A stretch of DNA of 64,000 nucleotides from the NCBI GenBank assembly GCA_033032865.1, contig JAWHQI010000004.1, positions 28,378,001-28,442,000 on the forward strand. Reading direction: 5' to 3'. The stretch comes from Dactylorhiza incarnata. Lineage: Eukaryota > Streptophyta > Magnoliopsida > Asparagales > Orchidaceae. The first letter of the stretch is position 1. Every line of letters begins with the position of its first letter. A model generated the notes under the pieces. The model was not told the DNA's origin. It saw nothing but the letters and a program-made list of their open reading frames with translations, and made no database searches. This document shows positions 46,563-57,623 of this stretch, in pieces. The position numbers and the translations under genes were made by a program.

Positions 46563-49500
46563 TGTAACATCCCCAATCCTAATAGACCCCATGATGATTG
46601 AAAGTGAGGTATTAGACCTTAGGTTTACTTTAGAACAGGAGGTGAATAGAGTATTAAAAAGGAAGATCAAATCTTGACCAAATCGCGAATAGAGTATTAA
46701 AAAGGAAGATCAAATCGTGAATAGAGTATTAAAAGGGAAGATAAAACCTTTATCAAATCTTGAATAGAGTATTAAAAGGGAAGATTAAATCTTGATCAAA
46801 TCTTGAATAGTGTTTTGAATAGATCCATTGCTGAATAGTTGATAACTGATCCTTCAGAAACTTGTCAAGCCGAGTTCGTCAAACTGAAGGTTGGAGTTCG
46901 TCGAACTCAACTGATTCGTCGAACGCAAAGCCACGTTCTTCGAACTGAAGGTTGGAGTTCGTCGAACTCAACTAATTCGTCGAACGCAAAGTCGAGTTCT
47001 TCAAACTGAAGGTTGGAGTTCATCGAACTCAACTAATTCGTCGAACGCAAAGCCGCATTCTTCGAACTAAAGGTTGGAATTTGTCAAACTCAACTAATTC
47101 GTCGAACGCAAAGCCGCATTCTTCAAACTGAAGGTTGGAATTCATCAAACTCAACTAATTCGTCGAAAGCAAAGTTGTGTTCTTTGAACTGAAGGTTGGA
47201 GTTCGTCAAACTCAACTAATTCGTCGAACGCAAAGCCGCGTTCTTCGAATTGAAGGTTGGAGTTCGTCGAACTCAATTAATTTGTTGAACACAGAAACTT
47301 GAAATTTTTCCTAAGTTCTAGCTACTCAAACCAAGGCCCCACCTCCGCCCAAGCCCCCCAGCCAAATTCCCCAGCCCATGAACAGTCTTTTCAGGCATGG
47401 GAGCAACTCAAATAGTAGCATAGGGGAGGTACAAGTCAGGGCCGAACATCCCCCTTTCCATCCTCCCTATACAGCCACCCACTCCTCCAATTGAACCATC
47501 CATCATCTTCAGAAGGGCCTTAGCAGTCGAGCCAACCTACTGGAGCAGAGGAAACGGTGGAAAATCCACAGATCGAGTAAGCTCACTGGAGATGGAGAAA
47601 TCCATGGCCGCACGCCGGAGCACACGCCGCCAAGCCACAATCGAGGTCTGTTTCTCCCTCTCTCCCTATGTGCTAGCATCTAGAACTACCTAGGAGAGAA
47701 ATTGGGATCAATTGAACCCGATCCCATGTGAGGAAGAGGAAGAATTTCCGAGCTTTTCTCCTTGCTTGGGATCGCCGGAGTAGCCACCTCCGGCAGCCGT
47801 GTCACCGCCTGGCGGTAGCCACCACCTTAACGATGGTGGTGGAGGTGGTGGCCGGCAGTGGTGCCCCTAAGGTCTCCGTGAAATGAAGGTAGAAATTGGC
47901 CCAGCTGGGAGAAATGATGGCCGTCTGCTAGAGGAAGGAGACGAAATCCTGGTCATTGATTTCAGGGGATGGATATATGCAGACCAATAATTATACACTT
48001 GAAATAATCTGTCACACTTCATACATAAGATTAAACTAAATTTTTGGGCTACTTATAGGTTGTTTTAGGCAAAAGTGCCAGAGACAACTTTTGTAGGCCT
48101 TGCTTTCTACTTTCCATAGGGCTTTGAATCACCCCATTTGGTGACATACAGTCCCCTGTAGGTCCATTCTACCGAGACATGTACAAAGGGGTGTGCAGAC
48201 CTTATTTTGTAGATCTATACTTCATACCTACATGGATGAGTCTAATATTTGAGCCATAGTGGTAAATAGTATAGACTCATACTGTGCTCAAAAATCCAAA
48301 TTTAGGGCAACAATTTTCTATGATTTTATGTTAAATGTGATATTTCATATTAATGAAATATTTATAATTAAATATATGCAAAGTGACCCAAATCTTGGGT
48401 GGTATAAGGGTTAGACCCTATTGAGTAACATGTCAAAAGTTGGGACCATTTGGGCAACTTTAGATCATATTTTCCCATACTCATAGAATGTGATGTATGG
48501 AGGGGAGGTGTGCACATAACACATTTGTGTATTTTATAATCTCATCACTTATATATGGTAGTAGGCTCATGAAATTTTGGTAACACACATATCATAGAGG
48601 AGGGTATCATCCTTAGAAATTTTAGGATTTTTGGAAAGAAAAATCCTAAATATTTGTACAATAATGAATTTGTCACACAAATATATTATTCAAATAAAAG
48701 TGATCAAACAACCTAGGCAAAACCTGATTTTCTGTCACATGATATTTTAGGATGTTATACACCCCTGTAAATTTTGTTGGAATTTTTGGATTTAATTCTC
48801 TTGGACATTTGTGAATGATGAATTTTGTCACAAAGTGTAATAATGGAATAAACATCACCTAAAACCAAGGGAAAAATCCAATACTCTGGCATATGATAGT
48901 TTATCTTGAAATACAACTCTGGAAATTTTGGTAGAATTTGTAGAAGTTATTTACACTGATAATTACCAAAAATGCCCTTTTGTCACAAAGTGTATTAATG
49001 GAATTAACATCACCTATCCTAGGGAAAAATCCAATACTCTGGCATATGATAGTTTATCTTGAAATACAACTCTGGAAATTTTGGTGGAATTTGTAGAAGT
49101 CATTTACGCCGATAAGTACCAAAAATACCGTTTGACACACTTATGCATTAATGGAATTTACATGTCTAATATTATCTGGAAAATTCTAAAAATATGGCTG
49201 GGCTCTATTCTGATCATCAACAGTATATGGTAATTTTTATAGAATTTTTGGAGTAATTATTTTAGTACTTACTGTGTAATGTGCCCAATTGATTTAAAAG
49301 TTTGAATATTTAAATAGTAGTATTAAAAATCATGAAAAATTAGGAAATTCATCCAGCCATGATATTTATACAATATATCTCACTGATAATTTATTGAGAG
49401 CATTTTGACTTCATAACATTGTACTTCATGTGTAAAGTGAGGTGTGCATAATCATTAAAGTATTTTTATAAATTGCCAAATTAGTTGAGAAAATTATGAA

Positions 49501-51560
49501 TTTGTGACCACATTGTGATTAGGTCATTTTTGATCTATGATAAAAATCTTAAGTCATTTGGTCATGTTTTGATGATGTTCACATTAAGGAGATTCAAATT
49601 AGCCCTATGTAGAGTTGGTCTGCGTTTAGCAAAAACTTGGGGTAGTATCTAAGCTAGTCAAAACAAGTGGGAATGGAATGAAATTTGGAGTATAACATTA
49701 GGGCATATGTAACTACAGTCGACATGAGTGGTAGGCTAATTGGAGAAAGTTTTCCCTATAGAGAATAGTGAACAGAAGAACGTCACGGTGGACAATTGAA
49801 GTAAATTTGGGGGCTTTCTAATAATAGAACTTATAGTGACATTTAGATAGTTAAGGTGACAATGAAGCATTCAAGGTTTGATATGAGTGCTTAAATGAAC
49901 ACCTAAGAATTTGCACCACGCATTAGTAAAAGGTCGTTAGTTACCTAAAAGAAACCTAAATCGTACTTAAATAGTATAGAGCAACCATGCGGGTAACCTT
50001 AACAAGGGTAGTTACCAAGAAGAATAAATAATCTGAGAAGGGAAGGTCTGGGATATCACCCCAGAATACCATCTAGTACCGCTGCGAGCCCTTCACCGGG
50101 TAAACCTCAGGAAGTCCAGGACTCGCCCTACACTTCTAAGTATACAATAATTAGACAAGAATAGTCTAACTAAATGAATAAGAGATATGGTAAACTTCAT
50201 CCCGAGTTAAGGGATGGGAGGTTGTTTATTATGACGAGTTAGTCCTGCGAGCTGAAGGCTCGGGTGGTGATAAATTGCATGTGCATAAGAACAAATTAGT
50301 GGCGGGTCTTCGGTACTGGACTGGTCGTCACACCGACGGTAGTAGGTTGACTTAGGTGGGTGTGATGGTTTGAGGGGCCAGTAGGTTGTTTATACTGCGG
50401 TCTTGAGGACGATCCCCGAAAATACACACTTGACCATACAAGACATGCGGGATGTTAGAAAGAGTATGCAATAGCTCACGAAAGTGCACCTAGGACATGT
50501 ACTGCAGCGTACGAGAGGTCTAAGTCTGGTAGTGTGTATACCCACCTAGAAGTGGAGTGCCTGATCCACTGATTCCGTTGCCACGGTGGAAGTACCTGAG
50601 AGGCTGGCTACCTCTGAAAAGCGGGAACTAAAGGTCTGTGCGCGTAGAGTCGCGTAAGTGAGTTGCATTGTATGAACATAGCATAACATTCATAGTATCA
50701 TAATGACATACACATTTGCAGACCCTTATCATATAAATTAGTATGGGCTCTTTTATATGATAAGTTATAATTTCGAAAATCTTAACTTATAAGTTTGTAT
50801 GGGCATTCATATAAGTTAAGATACTATAGATGATGGTGTGGTAGATTTACCTATTACATCAATTGTGCCACATCTATTTATATACTGCTCATTACTTACC
50901 TATTACTGCTGCCTTACTTATTGCATTTATTACATGTTGTTCTCGTTCTCACTACTCACCTGCCCTTTATACTGTTAGTACTATCCATGTCACTTGTATT
51001 TCTTTTTACCCGTTGATGTCCTCCGCTTCGTCCTCCCACTCGGTGCCTAGGAATCTTGGGGGGAGGCGGGGACAAAATGGCTTAGTGTTTTTGACTAACG
51101 GTCGAATGTGGCCGTAACACCAGGAGATCGAGGAGCAGGAGTCGCAGTAAGTCAGGCAGGACGTGACGGCAGACCCTGAGGAGCAGATGTCGCGCATCAC
51201 TACTATCACATGACGACAGGTTGGAGAGTATTTTGAGTTGCTTCCGCATAGTGTAGTGTGAGAGAGTACTATGTTATCAGTATTTCCCTTTTGGATATGT
51301 ACCGGGCATAAGCCCTTTTACTCTTTCATTTATTGTACTCCTTGATGGACAGTTTACATTTGGATATATATATACAGATGCGTGTGATTGTGGACTTGTT
51401 TACTTATTTCCTTCTTATTCTTGTTGGCCTAGTTGATCGTTCTTGCCGGCAGGATCGACGTCTTGCGGAGGTGGCTAACTCGTGTACTAGCATCACGGTA
51501 AGGCGGAGGTTCTGGGCATAAGATCCGAGAACTCTCCTGGTGTGGGAGAGGGATCTTACA
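46563..51560 (+). repeat. D 3' LTR, uninterrupted
   Basis: 4998 bp, TGTAACATCC to GATCTTACA, followed by the CGTCT duplicate. It shows D as it was before E and G arrived in the other LTR. It carries the 43-bp array (about 46640-46815), the 61-bp array (46881-47307), the repeat of about 161 bp (48830-49130) and an AT run near 51363. No reading frame resembles a known protein. Confidence 0.92.
46881..47307 (+). repeat. 61-bp tandem repeat in D 3' LTR
   Basis: Seven units at 46881, 46942, 47003, 47064, 47125, 47186 and 47247, the same number and register as in the 5' LTR, so the array was already this long when D inserted. Confidence 0.9.
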
Positions 51561-51713
51561 CGTCTCCAGTTAGGTGATGACCACAACCTGAGTCCACGAT
51601 CCAATGATCTTGATAGTTGATGGAAGCTAAAGCCCGAACACAAGTGCCCATCATGAAAGCTCCATCATTCCACATATCTCCTGCATTAGACGCAACCTCT
51701 TCCTTTCTAGTAG
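51561..51713 (-). pseudogene. Element C protease N-terminus
   Basis: Reads DHWIVDSGCGHHLTGD with an intact D-S-G (codons 51594-51586), then joins the frame at 14970 once D is removed. Upstream it reaches CATGC, the H insertion point, where the frame joins the gag zinc-knuckle tail (QPGH-ATRKEE). This exact joint is what shows that both LTR groups belong to one element. Confidence 0.88.
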
Positions 51714-51718
51714 CATGC

Positions 51719-53373
51719 TAACGCATGAATTCCTACACCGCTTATAGGCAGGAGCAAAATGCGATCTGAACGGCAGTGAACCGGTCGTTGTCAAGTAATA
51801 ATATGAGGAAGTAAATCCCCAAGTATCGAATCACTTAAGGAACACAGTAAGGTAGAGTTAACAAATCAAGGACTTGAGATCGAAGTCCTTGTGGCAGATG
51901 GAATGCTGACGAAAAGGATTTTGGTTTTGTAAATAGAATAAAATAACTACAACTACTCCTATGCAATGCCGATATGCAATGCTTCGCTTGGCGAGATGGA
52001 AACTAGGTAGGCCTTGAGCGCACTACTTCGCAAGGTGGATGGCCAGTAGGCAAGCGAATGAGGTGAATAAGTGCGGAATCGAACTGTGCAGGCCTTGAGC
52101 GCACTGCTTCGTGAGGCGAATGTATTACACAGGACGCTATGCCACGCTTCGCTAGGCGGATGGATAGAGAGCTGGTGAATGGGGTGGATAATTGTGGAAT
52201 GAGGGTTGCAAGCACCTCATCACTAAGCACGCCACTAGCAATTGCTAGTGCGACACACGAACGCAGTGGGTGGAGTGGTGGATGAAGTGGTGGCGCATCT
52301 CATACACACATATAAACAAAAGAGTAATTTCACATAGACATGAAATAAACACTACAAATCAAGCTTTACATGTGCCACATCATCAAATAATAAGGATTAC
52401 GTTCATATACATCAACACAAATAAGAGAAAAAGGTAAGCGATACGACCGAATTTGGAGGCTTGTTGTAGATTCTCGGTAGGAATCACCGGGTTGTCAATC
52501 CGCGTCCTAGATCGGTCCCAAATATCATCTGGGGTAGAAGAGGGCTGTCACTTCCTCCAAATGGACCCATTTTCTCCGGAAAACTACAATCTGGTCACGT
52601 CTGCTGCGAAGAACTCTTGTTTGGCGATGAAGATGGAGGTGGAATCCTCTCCTTGAAGCACATGGATGATGGAGATGGCCGAGATGATCTCCGAGCTCAA
52701 GATAGGCATGCAGACTAGTCCAACAACTCCTCCTGATGGTGGAGGATGATATAGGGGGTGGAAGATGTGAACAGGGCTCAAAAACGGCAGAGATAAGTCG
52801 TCCGACCTAATTTCGCAGACTGTGTATTTATAGAAAACAGGTCACACGATCAGTGGCGCACGACCAGTGGCTGTGCGCACTAGAAGTTGGTGGTGTGCGC
52901 ACTGTGACAGAAAACCTGCAAGATAAACCTTACAGAAAATAATAATGTGCACGACCAGTGGTGCACGATCACTGATCGTGCGCACTATCGTCAGTGGTCG
53001 TGCGTTTGGCCAGACAGACCATGAAACTCCAGGGTTAAGTGTGCACGATCAGGGGTGCACGACCAGTGGTCGTGCGCAATATGTCCAGTGATCATGTACA
53101 GTGTTCCTATACAGATTTGCATCGGGAACACCTGCACGGTCCCTGTTCCAGCAGAAATGCATATCACTCCACTGAAAGTGGCACTCAGCATTGCATGATA
53201 ACGTATAAATAGGAAAAAACATGATATTACACCAAAACGGGCCTAGAAGTGCACTTAGCATGGAATAATAGATAGTAATCAAATATGAACGATAATAAGT
53301 CTAATGTGTAGTGCTTTGACTAGATTAACGGCCAAGATGAGTCCATAAAAGGGTATATAACTGGGACTCATCA
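51719..53373 (-). mobile_element. Athila-like solo LTR H
   Basis: It starts TAACGCATG (TG changed to TA) and ends GACTCATCA, with CATGC at 51714-51718 and 53374-53378. The body resembles the I LTR (GCTTCGCTTGGCG, CAATTGCTAGTGCG, TTTCACATAGACATGAAAT). TATA (minus, TATAAATA) is near 52825; upstream lies an array of GCGCACGACCAGTGGTCGTGC palindromes (52845-53100). No interior remains. Confidence 0.88.
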
Positions 53374-53378
53374 CATGC

Positions 53379-54202
53379 CCTGGCTGAAGATTGACTCTAC
53401 AATCTCTGTTGAAATGACCAAGCTGATTGCATCTGTAGCACCTTGGCCCTTCCTTCTTCTGCCCATCACGCTTAGGAGTATTACTCCTCTCTTGCTGATA
53501 TGAAGTTGAAGGTCCATCGCTAATAGATGACTTCTTCTTCTTGTCCTATCTCTTCTTCTTGCCTGAGTATAGAACCTCACTTTCTCCTCCGGAGACAGAC
53601 ATCCCTGCCATCTGCTTAGCCAAACTCTCGTGCGAAGCAAGCAAGTTCTCCATCTCAAGCAACGACGGCTGTTTGGCCTAACCTTGAACAGAAGTTACAA
53701 AGGCCATATACTCCCTCCGCAAGCCGTGGATTATGTGCCTCTTCAACCTCGCTTCTGAGATAGGTTCATCCGGGTCCAAAAATGATATCTCCGCGCATAG
53801 GTTCTTCATCTTCAAAAAGAAAGTTGAGATAGACAAATCTCCCTGAGTTGCTTTCGCCAACTCATTTTCAAGAAATTGTAGTCGAGCAACATTCTTCTTG
53901 TTGAACAAGCCATCCAAGGCTGTCCAAATCTCAGCAGCTGACCTACATCCAATTATATGGTCAAACAACTCCGGAATGATAGCACGCTTCAAAGTGAACT
54001 CTGTCTTAGCATTTGTTCTCTTCCAAGCTTTCACCTACTCAGCATTCCCTTCAGCAGCTACAACATCTTGTCTCGCATCTCCTCTGAATACCTCCCATAA
54101 ATCTTCACCAAGAAGATAGCTCTCCATGCACGACTTCCACTTCTTGAAGTTAGTCTGTGTAAGGATCTCAATTCCAAGACCTCTTGTATAACCTCCTTCC
54201 AT
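53379..54202 (-). pseudogene. Element C gag
   Basis: Start at ATG 54202 (MEGGYTRG). The UBN2-type copia gag domain shows NFKKWKSCMESYLLGEDLW, ELFDHIIGCRSAAEIWTALDGLF, LENELAKATQGDLSISTFFLKMKNL. Stops: TAG at 54034 after NAE, TAG near 53678 (W in A), and TAG in the lysine-rich stretch near 53547. The zinc knuckle is intact at 53399-53440 (CYRCNQLGHFNRDC). The downstream part was split by H. Confidence 0.85.
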
Positions 54203-54270
54203 TGTTATCACACTGGTTAACAACCTTTCAGAGACTGAAGTAGGATTATGTGGTTGATCACTGCTTCAAA

Positions 54271-54286
54271 CCTTGCTCTGATACCA
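54271..54286 (-). other. C primer binding site
   Basis: Minus TGGTATCAGAGCAAGG, a perfect 12-base initiator tRNA-Met complement, directly abutting the 5' LTR. Confidence 0.9.
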
Positions 54287-55364
54287 TGTTAAAAATCTTC
54301 GAAGAAGAATGGATCGAAGACAACATCGGAAGACTTCAATTCAAATTTACAACAGTTAACCAGCGACAATGAAGGCAAGAGAATCTCAATTGACTACTAT
54401 CTTATTACAATGCGTTGCATACATGGCGAGACATGATTTATAAGAGCAAACATAGATGAGAGCAAGCAACATAAGAATCAGGCCATCAGCAAACTGAGAC
54501 CACCCGAACTCAGCAAGATCGTCGGCCTTTCTAAGACCGCGCGAACAAGACGGGTCGCCGACCTGATGAACTATCAGATCGCTGAAAGCTCAGATTGCAT
54601 GAACTACTCTTTATTGCAACTGCTGAAACCAAAACTATTTGCACTTCTTGATCGCCCAGACAGCACAGTCTCAAGATAACAGAAGTATCCCACGAACACT
54701 TAAAGAAGAACTGCTCACTACTGCAAGACCGCACTCAAGACCCCCTGACCACTTAAGGTCGTCTGATCAACTGAGCCTGCTGCAAACAGATCCAAGAACC
54801 TCCAAACACAGATCGCCCAGACAGACCGCTGACGAACTGGTTTATTCAAAGATAAAAAGAAAGGAAGAGTACTGACGAAGACCGCTGGCCACTATCCTGC
54901 GAACACAACAAACCAATCAATAAACTTCAAATCGCGCGACCTCAAAAGTTGAGACCAGCACAATCAATCCACACTAGGTTCTTACAGTTCTTGCATTATG
55001 AATGGCTACCCCTGCCCCTCTATTTATAGGCAAATGAATGGATGTCGTCACCGCCACAGAGGGATATGGTCACCTTCCTTATTGAAGCACGCGGTCTCTA
55101 GAACCAGACAGCGCGGTCACAACTGGACCTTTATTACACTTAAGCAAATGTCAATTAAGTCAGCAAGCTTATTCCAAACCGGCAGACTGCCCGGTCTCTG
55201 CCCGAACAGGAATACTTGAGCACAACCGACAAACCAACACAGGCCGCCAACACCAGAGAACGAGCGGTCTCAAAAGCCAGATCATCACACGGAGCTCGCG
55301 CGGTCTCTGCGGTCTCCAAAATCAGACCGCCCGGACAGTCCACTTCTACTTCAAAAATTTAACA
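54287..55364 (-). repeat. 5' LTR of C
   Basis: 1078 bp, the same length as the 3' LTR 43 kb away. On + TGTTAAAAATCTTC to AATTTAACA, then GATTA. TATA (minus) at about 55020. It carries the GACCGC/GCGGTC palindrome family on both sides of the TATA box. Confidence 0.92.
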
Positions 55365-55611
55365 GATTATTCATAATTTCTTGACAACATAACAAAGACA
55401 TTATTTTAATAAAACAATAACATTTTTAACTATATATGTATAGGCACCACAAAATATATAAAGCATTAGTATTGAATAACATTAAGCTTGACTAAACTTG
55501 GCCTATAACACAAGCTATTAATTCAATAGAATTATCAATTTCATTAAGGATAAAATGTTGATACATTGTTCAGTTTACATTCTGATTTAATGAAAAACTG
55601 AATACACAAGT
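55365..55611 (-). other. B 3' untranslated interior, right part
   Basis: AT-rich, no frame. It continues the sequence left at 10827 and separates the extra ORF stop from the polypurine tract of B by about 400 bp in total. Confidence 0.6.
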
Positions 55612-56026
55612 TTAAGTTTTTCTCTTCTTTGTTGAAGATGAGCATTCAGCATCATCAGCAACAACCTCCTTTCCTTTAGCAGTTGCCTCCTTTTCTTTAG
55701 CAACAACTTTTATCTCATCTAGCTTCCTCTTGTTTTCTTGTCTTTTGAAGTAAAGATATGACTATGGAATATATCTTGAAGGCATCCTCCTTGGGTTGTG
55801 CTTCCTCACAAGATTCTCTTTGAAGATTATTTCCCTTTTGTGTTTCTTTCAAGGTGTCTTATCTACTCTTCTGCATGATATATTCTGTAAATGTCCTTAC
55901 AGATTTAGCCATGATTCAGCCAAGCATTCAGAATAATGCTTTTGGAGTCCTCACTCCAATACTCATAATCAGGGTCATTGCCCTGCTCATTTCTTTGCTT
56001 AGCCCTGAATTCTTCAGCTAGCAACA
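55612..56026 (-). pseudogene. B extra ORF, C-terminal part
   Basis: The minus-strand frame ending at TAA 55612-55614. The last about 60 residues (YLYFKRQENKRKLDEIK, then KEKEATAKGKE and a basic KKRK end) match in layout the C-terminus of the G extra ORF (FEYFIRQAEKEQEASAKKAK). One amber codon (P*SYLYF, near 55763) and further breaks are present upstream. Element I cuts it at 56027. The KKRK tail could be a nuclear signal; not shown. Confidence 0.55.
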
Positions 56027-57623
56027 TGATGCGCAAATCTTAGCACACCGCTATAGGCGGTAGCAAGACTGCGTCACAAAATGACAGTGTACCGATCGTT
56101 CAAGTAATATAAAATGTGGGAGTAAATCCCCAAGTATCGATCTCGAAGGAACACAGTAAGGTGGAGTTTACTATTGAGAAAGGACTTGAGATTGAAGTCC
56201 TTAAGTCGGATTGAATGCGGGAGAGTTGATTTGGCTTTTGGAAAATAAAAGAAAATACTACAACTACTCCTATGCAATGCTGCTATGCAATGCTTCGCTT
56301 GGCGGGATGGAGACTAGGCAGGCCATGAGCGCACTGCGTCGCAAGGGCGGATGGACAAGTAGGCAAGCAGAATCGAACTGTGCAAGCCTTGAGCGCGCTG
56401 TTTCGTTAGGCGAATGGATTACACGGGCCGCTATGCCACGCTTCTCTAGGCGGATGGGCGAGTAGGCATGCGGAGTGAGGGTTGCAAGCACCTCGTCGAC
56501 AGGCACGCCACTAGCAATTGCTAGTGCGACACACGAACACGATAGCTGAATGGAAAATGGACGGGGGCGCTCCTCACTTGCATAAACCACAAGATAATTT
56601 CACATAGACATGAAATATACTAAAATGCAATATAAGGGTTTTGCAATCATAGTTCATACACACACAATATTAAGATATAAAATACTACAAAATAGAGGGG
56701 GTGAGATTACAACCAAGGCACGAAGTCTTGTCGGGATTCACGGTCGGAATCAAGGGTTGTCATGCCTTGTCTGAGCTCGGTCCACGACTGACGTCCGGGG
56801 TACGGAGAGGAACTGTCACTTCCTTCTAGTTGACCCGTCTTCTTCGTAAATCGCCTTTGGCCATGATCTCGCCGGAGAACTCCAAGGATGCAGCAAGTTG
56901 TATCTTGAAATGGAGCTTTTGAGGTGCACGGACAAAGGAGGAGGCCTAGAGGATACTCCGGCTCAAGATTGGCGTGAAGAATAAGCCCGGAGCACCTCCT
57001 GGAGGTGGGAGGCGATGGAGCGGCGAAACTGGCGCACTGGAGCGGGAAAACGGCGCTGCAATTGATTCTCCGACCTAATTTCACGGGTTGTATATTTATA
57101 GAAAATAGGGCGCACGATCAGTGGCGCACGACCAGTGGTCGTGCGCACTGAAAGTTGGTGATCGTGTGCGCTGTGCCCGAAAACCTGCAAAACAAAACTA
57201 CAGAATATAATAAAGCGCACGATCGAACGCACGACCGTGCGTAACAACGCATGACCAAATTCAGAAAGCAACTTTGGGCTGCAAATGAATGCGCACGATC
57301 AGAGGCGCACGATCAGTGGTCGTGCGCAGTATAACCAGTGATCCTGCGCAGTGTTCCTGTACAGATTTGTACCGGGAACACCTGCACGACCCCTGTTCCA
57401 GCATAACACTAATCAAAACCACTGAAAGTGGCACAAAACACAACATGAAAGACAGTAAAGAAGATAAACAAGAAAATACACCAAGAACGAGCCTAGAAGT
57501 GCACTTAGCGTGGAATAATAGACAGTTATTAAATATGAACGAAAACATGTATAAAGTGTAGTCCATAGACTAGATAATCGGCCTAGATGAGTCCAAAAAT
57601 GTGTATATAATTCGGACTCATCA
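56027..57623 (-). repeat. 3' LTR of I
   Basis: TGATGCGCAAATC to GACTCATCA. TATA (minus, TATAAATA) is near 57090; immediately upstream is an array of GCGCACGATCAGTGGCGCACGA-type and CGCACGACCGTGCG palindromes (57110-57360), a mix of the F and H motifs. Confidence 0.9.

Larger units (their letters stand above)
14971..51560 (+). mobile_element. Long-LTR non-coding Ty3-like element D (LARD-like)
   Basis: 5' LTR in three pieces (14971-18722, 34112-34167, 43090-44301; 5010 bp once both TSD copies are counted once), interior 44302-46562, and 3' LTR 46563-51560 (4998 bp). Flanks are CGTCT at 14966-14970 and 51561-51565; removal rejoins the protease frame of C. Ends TGTAACATCC and GATCTTACA, an initiator-Met-type primer site and a TTTCGAGGACGAAAT box before the 3' LTR are typical of Del/Tekay-type chromoviruses. 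No gag or pol is seen, so it fits the class of large retrotransposon derivatives that move only in trans. Confidence 0.88.
10833..55364 (-). mobile_element. Copia element C with nested insertions
   Basis: Two LTRs of 1078 bp each (10833-11910 and 54287-55364), flanked by GATTA at 10828-10832 and 55365-55369. Minus-strand coding runs gag (54202-53379), a protease part (51713-51561), integrase (14965-13692), reverse transcriptase and RNase H (to 11908). Two insertions split it: solo LTR H between gag and protease, and the D nest within the protease region. Removing each with one TSD copy restores the reading frame across the joint. Same family as A. Its own length without insertions is about 6.3 kb. 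Confidence 0.92.
9301..56026 (-). mobile_element. SIRE-like copia element B, outermost, split
   Basis: Minus-strand element seen as a 3' LTR (9301-10674), 3' untranslated interior (10675-10832, resuming 55365-55611) and the C-terminus of an extra 3' ORF (55612-56026). Element C interrupts it with duplication GATTA; Athila-like I interrupts it at 56027. The 5' half would lie beyond the right edge. The LTR and the extra ORF resemble those of element G. Everything from 10833 to 55364 belongs to later insertions. Confidence 0.75.
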
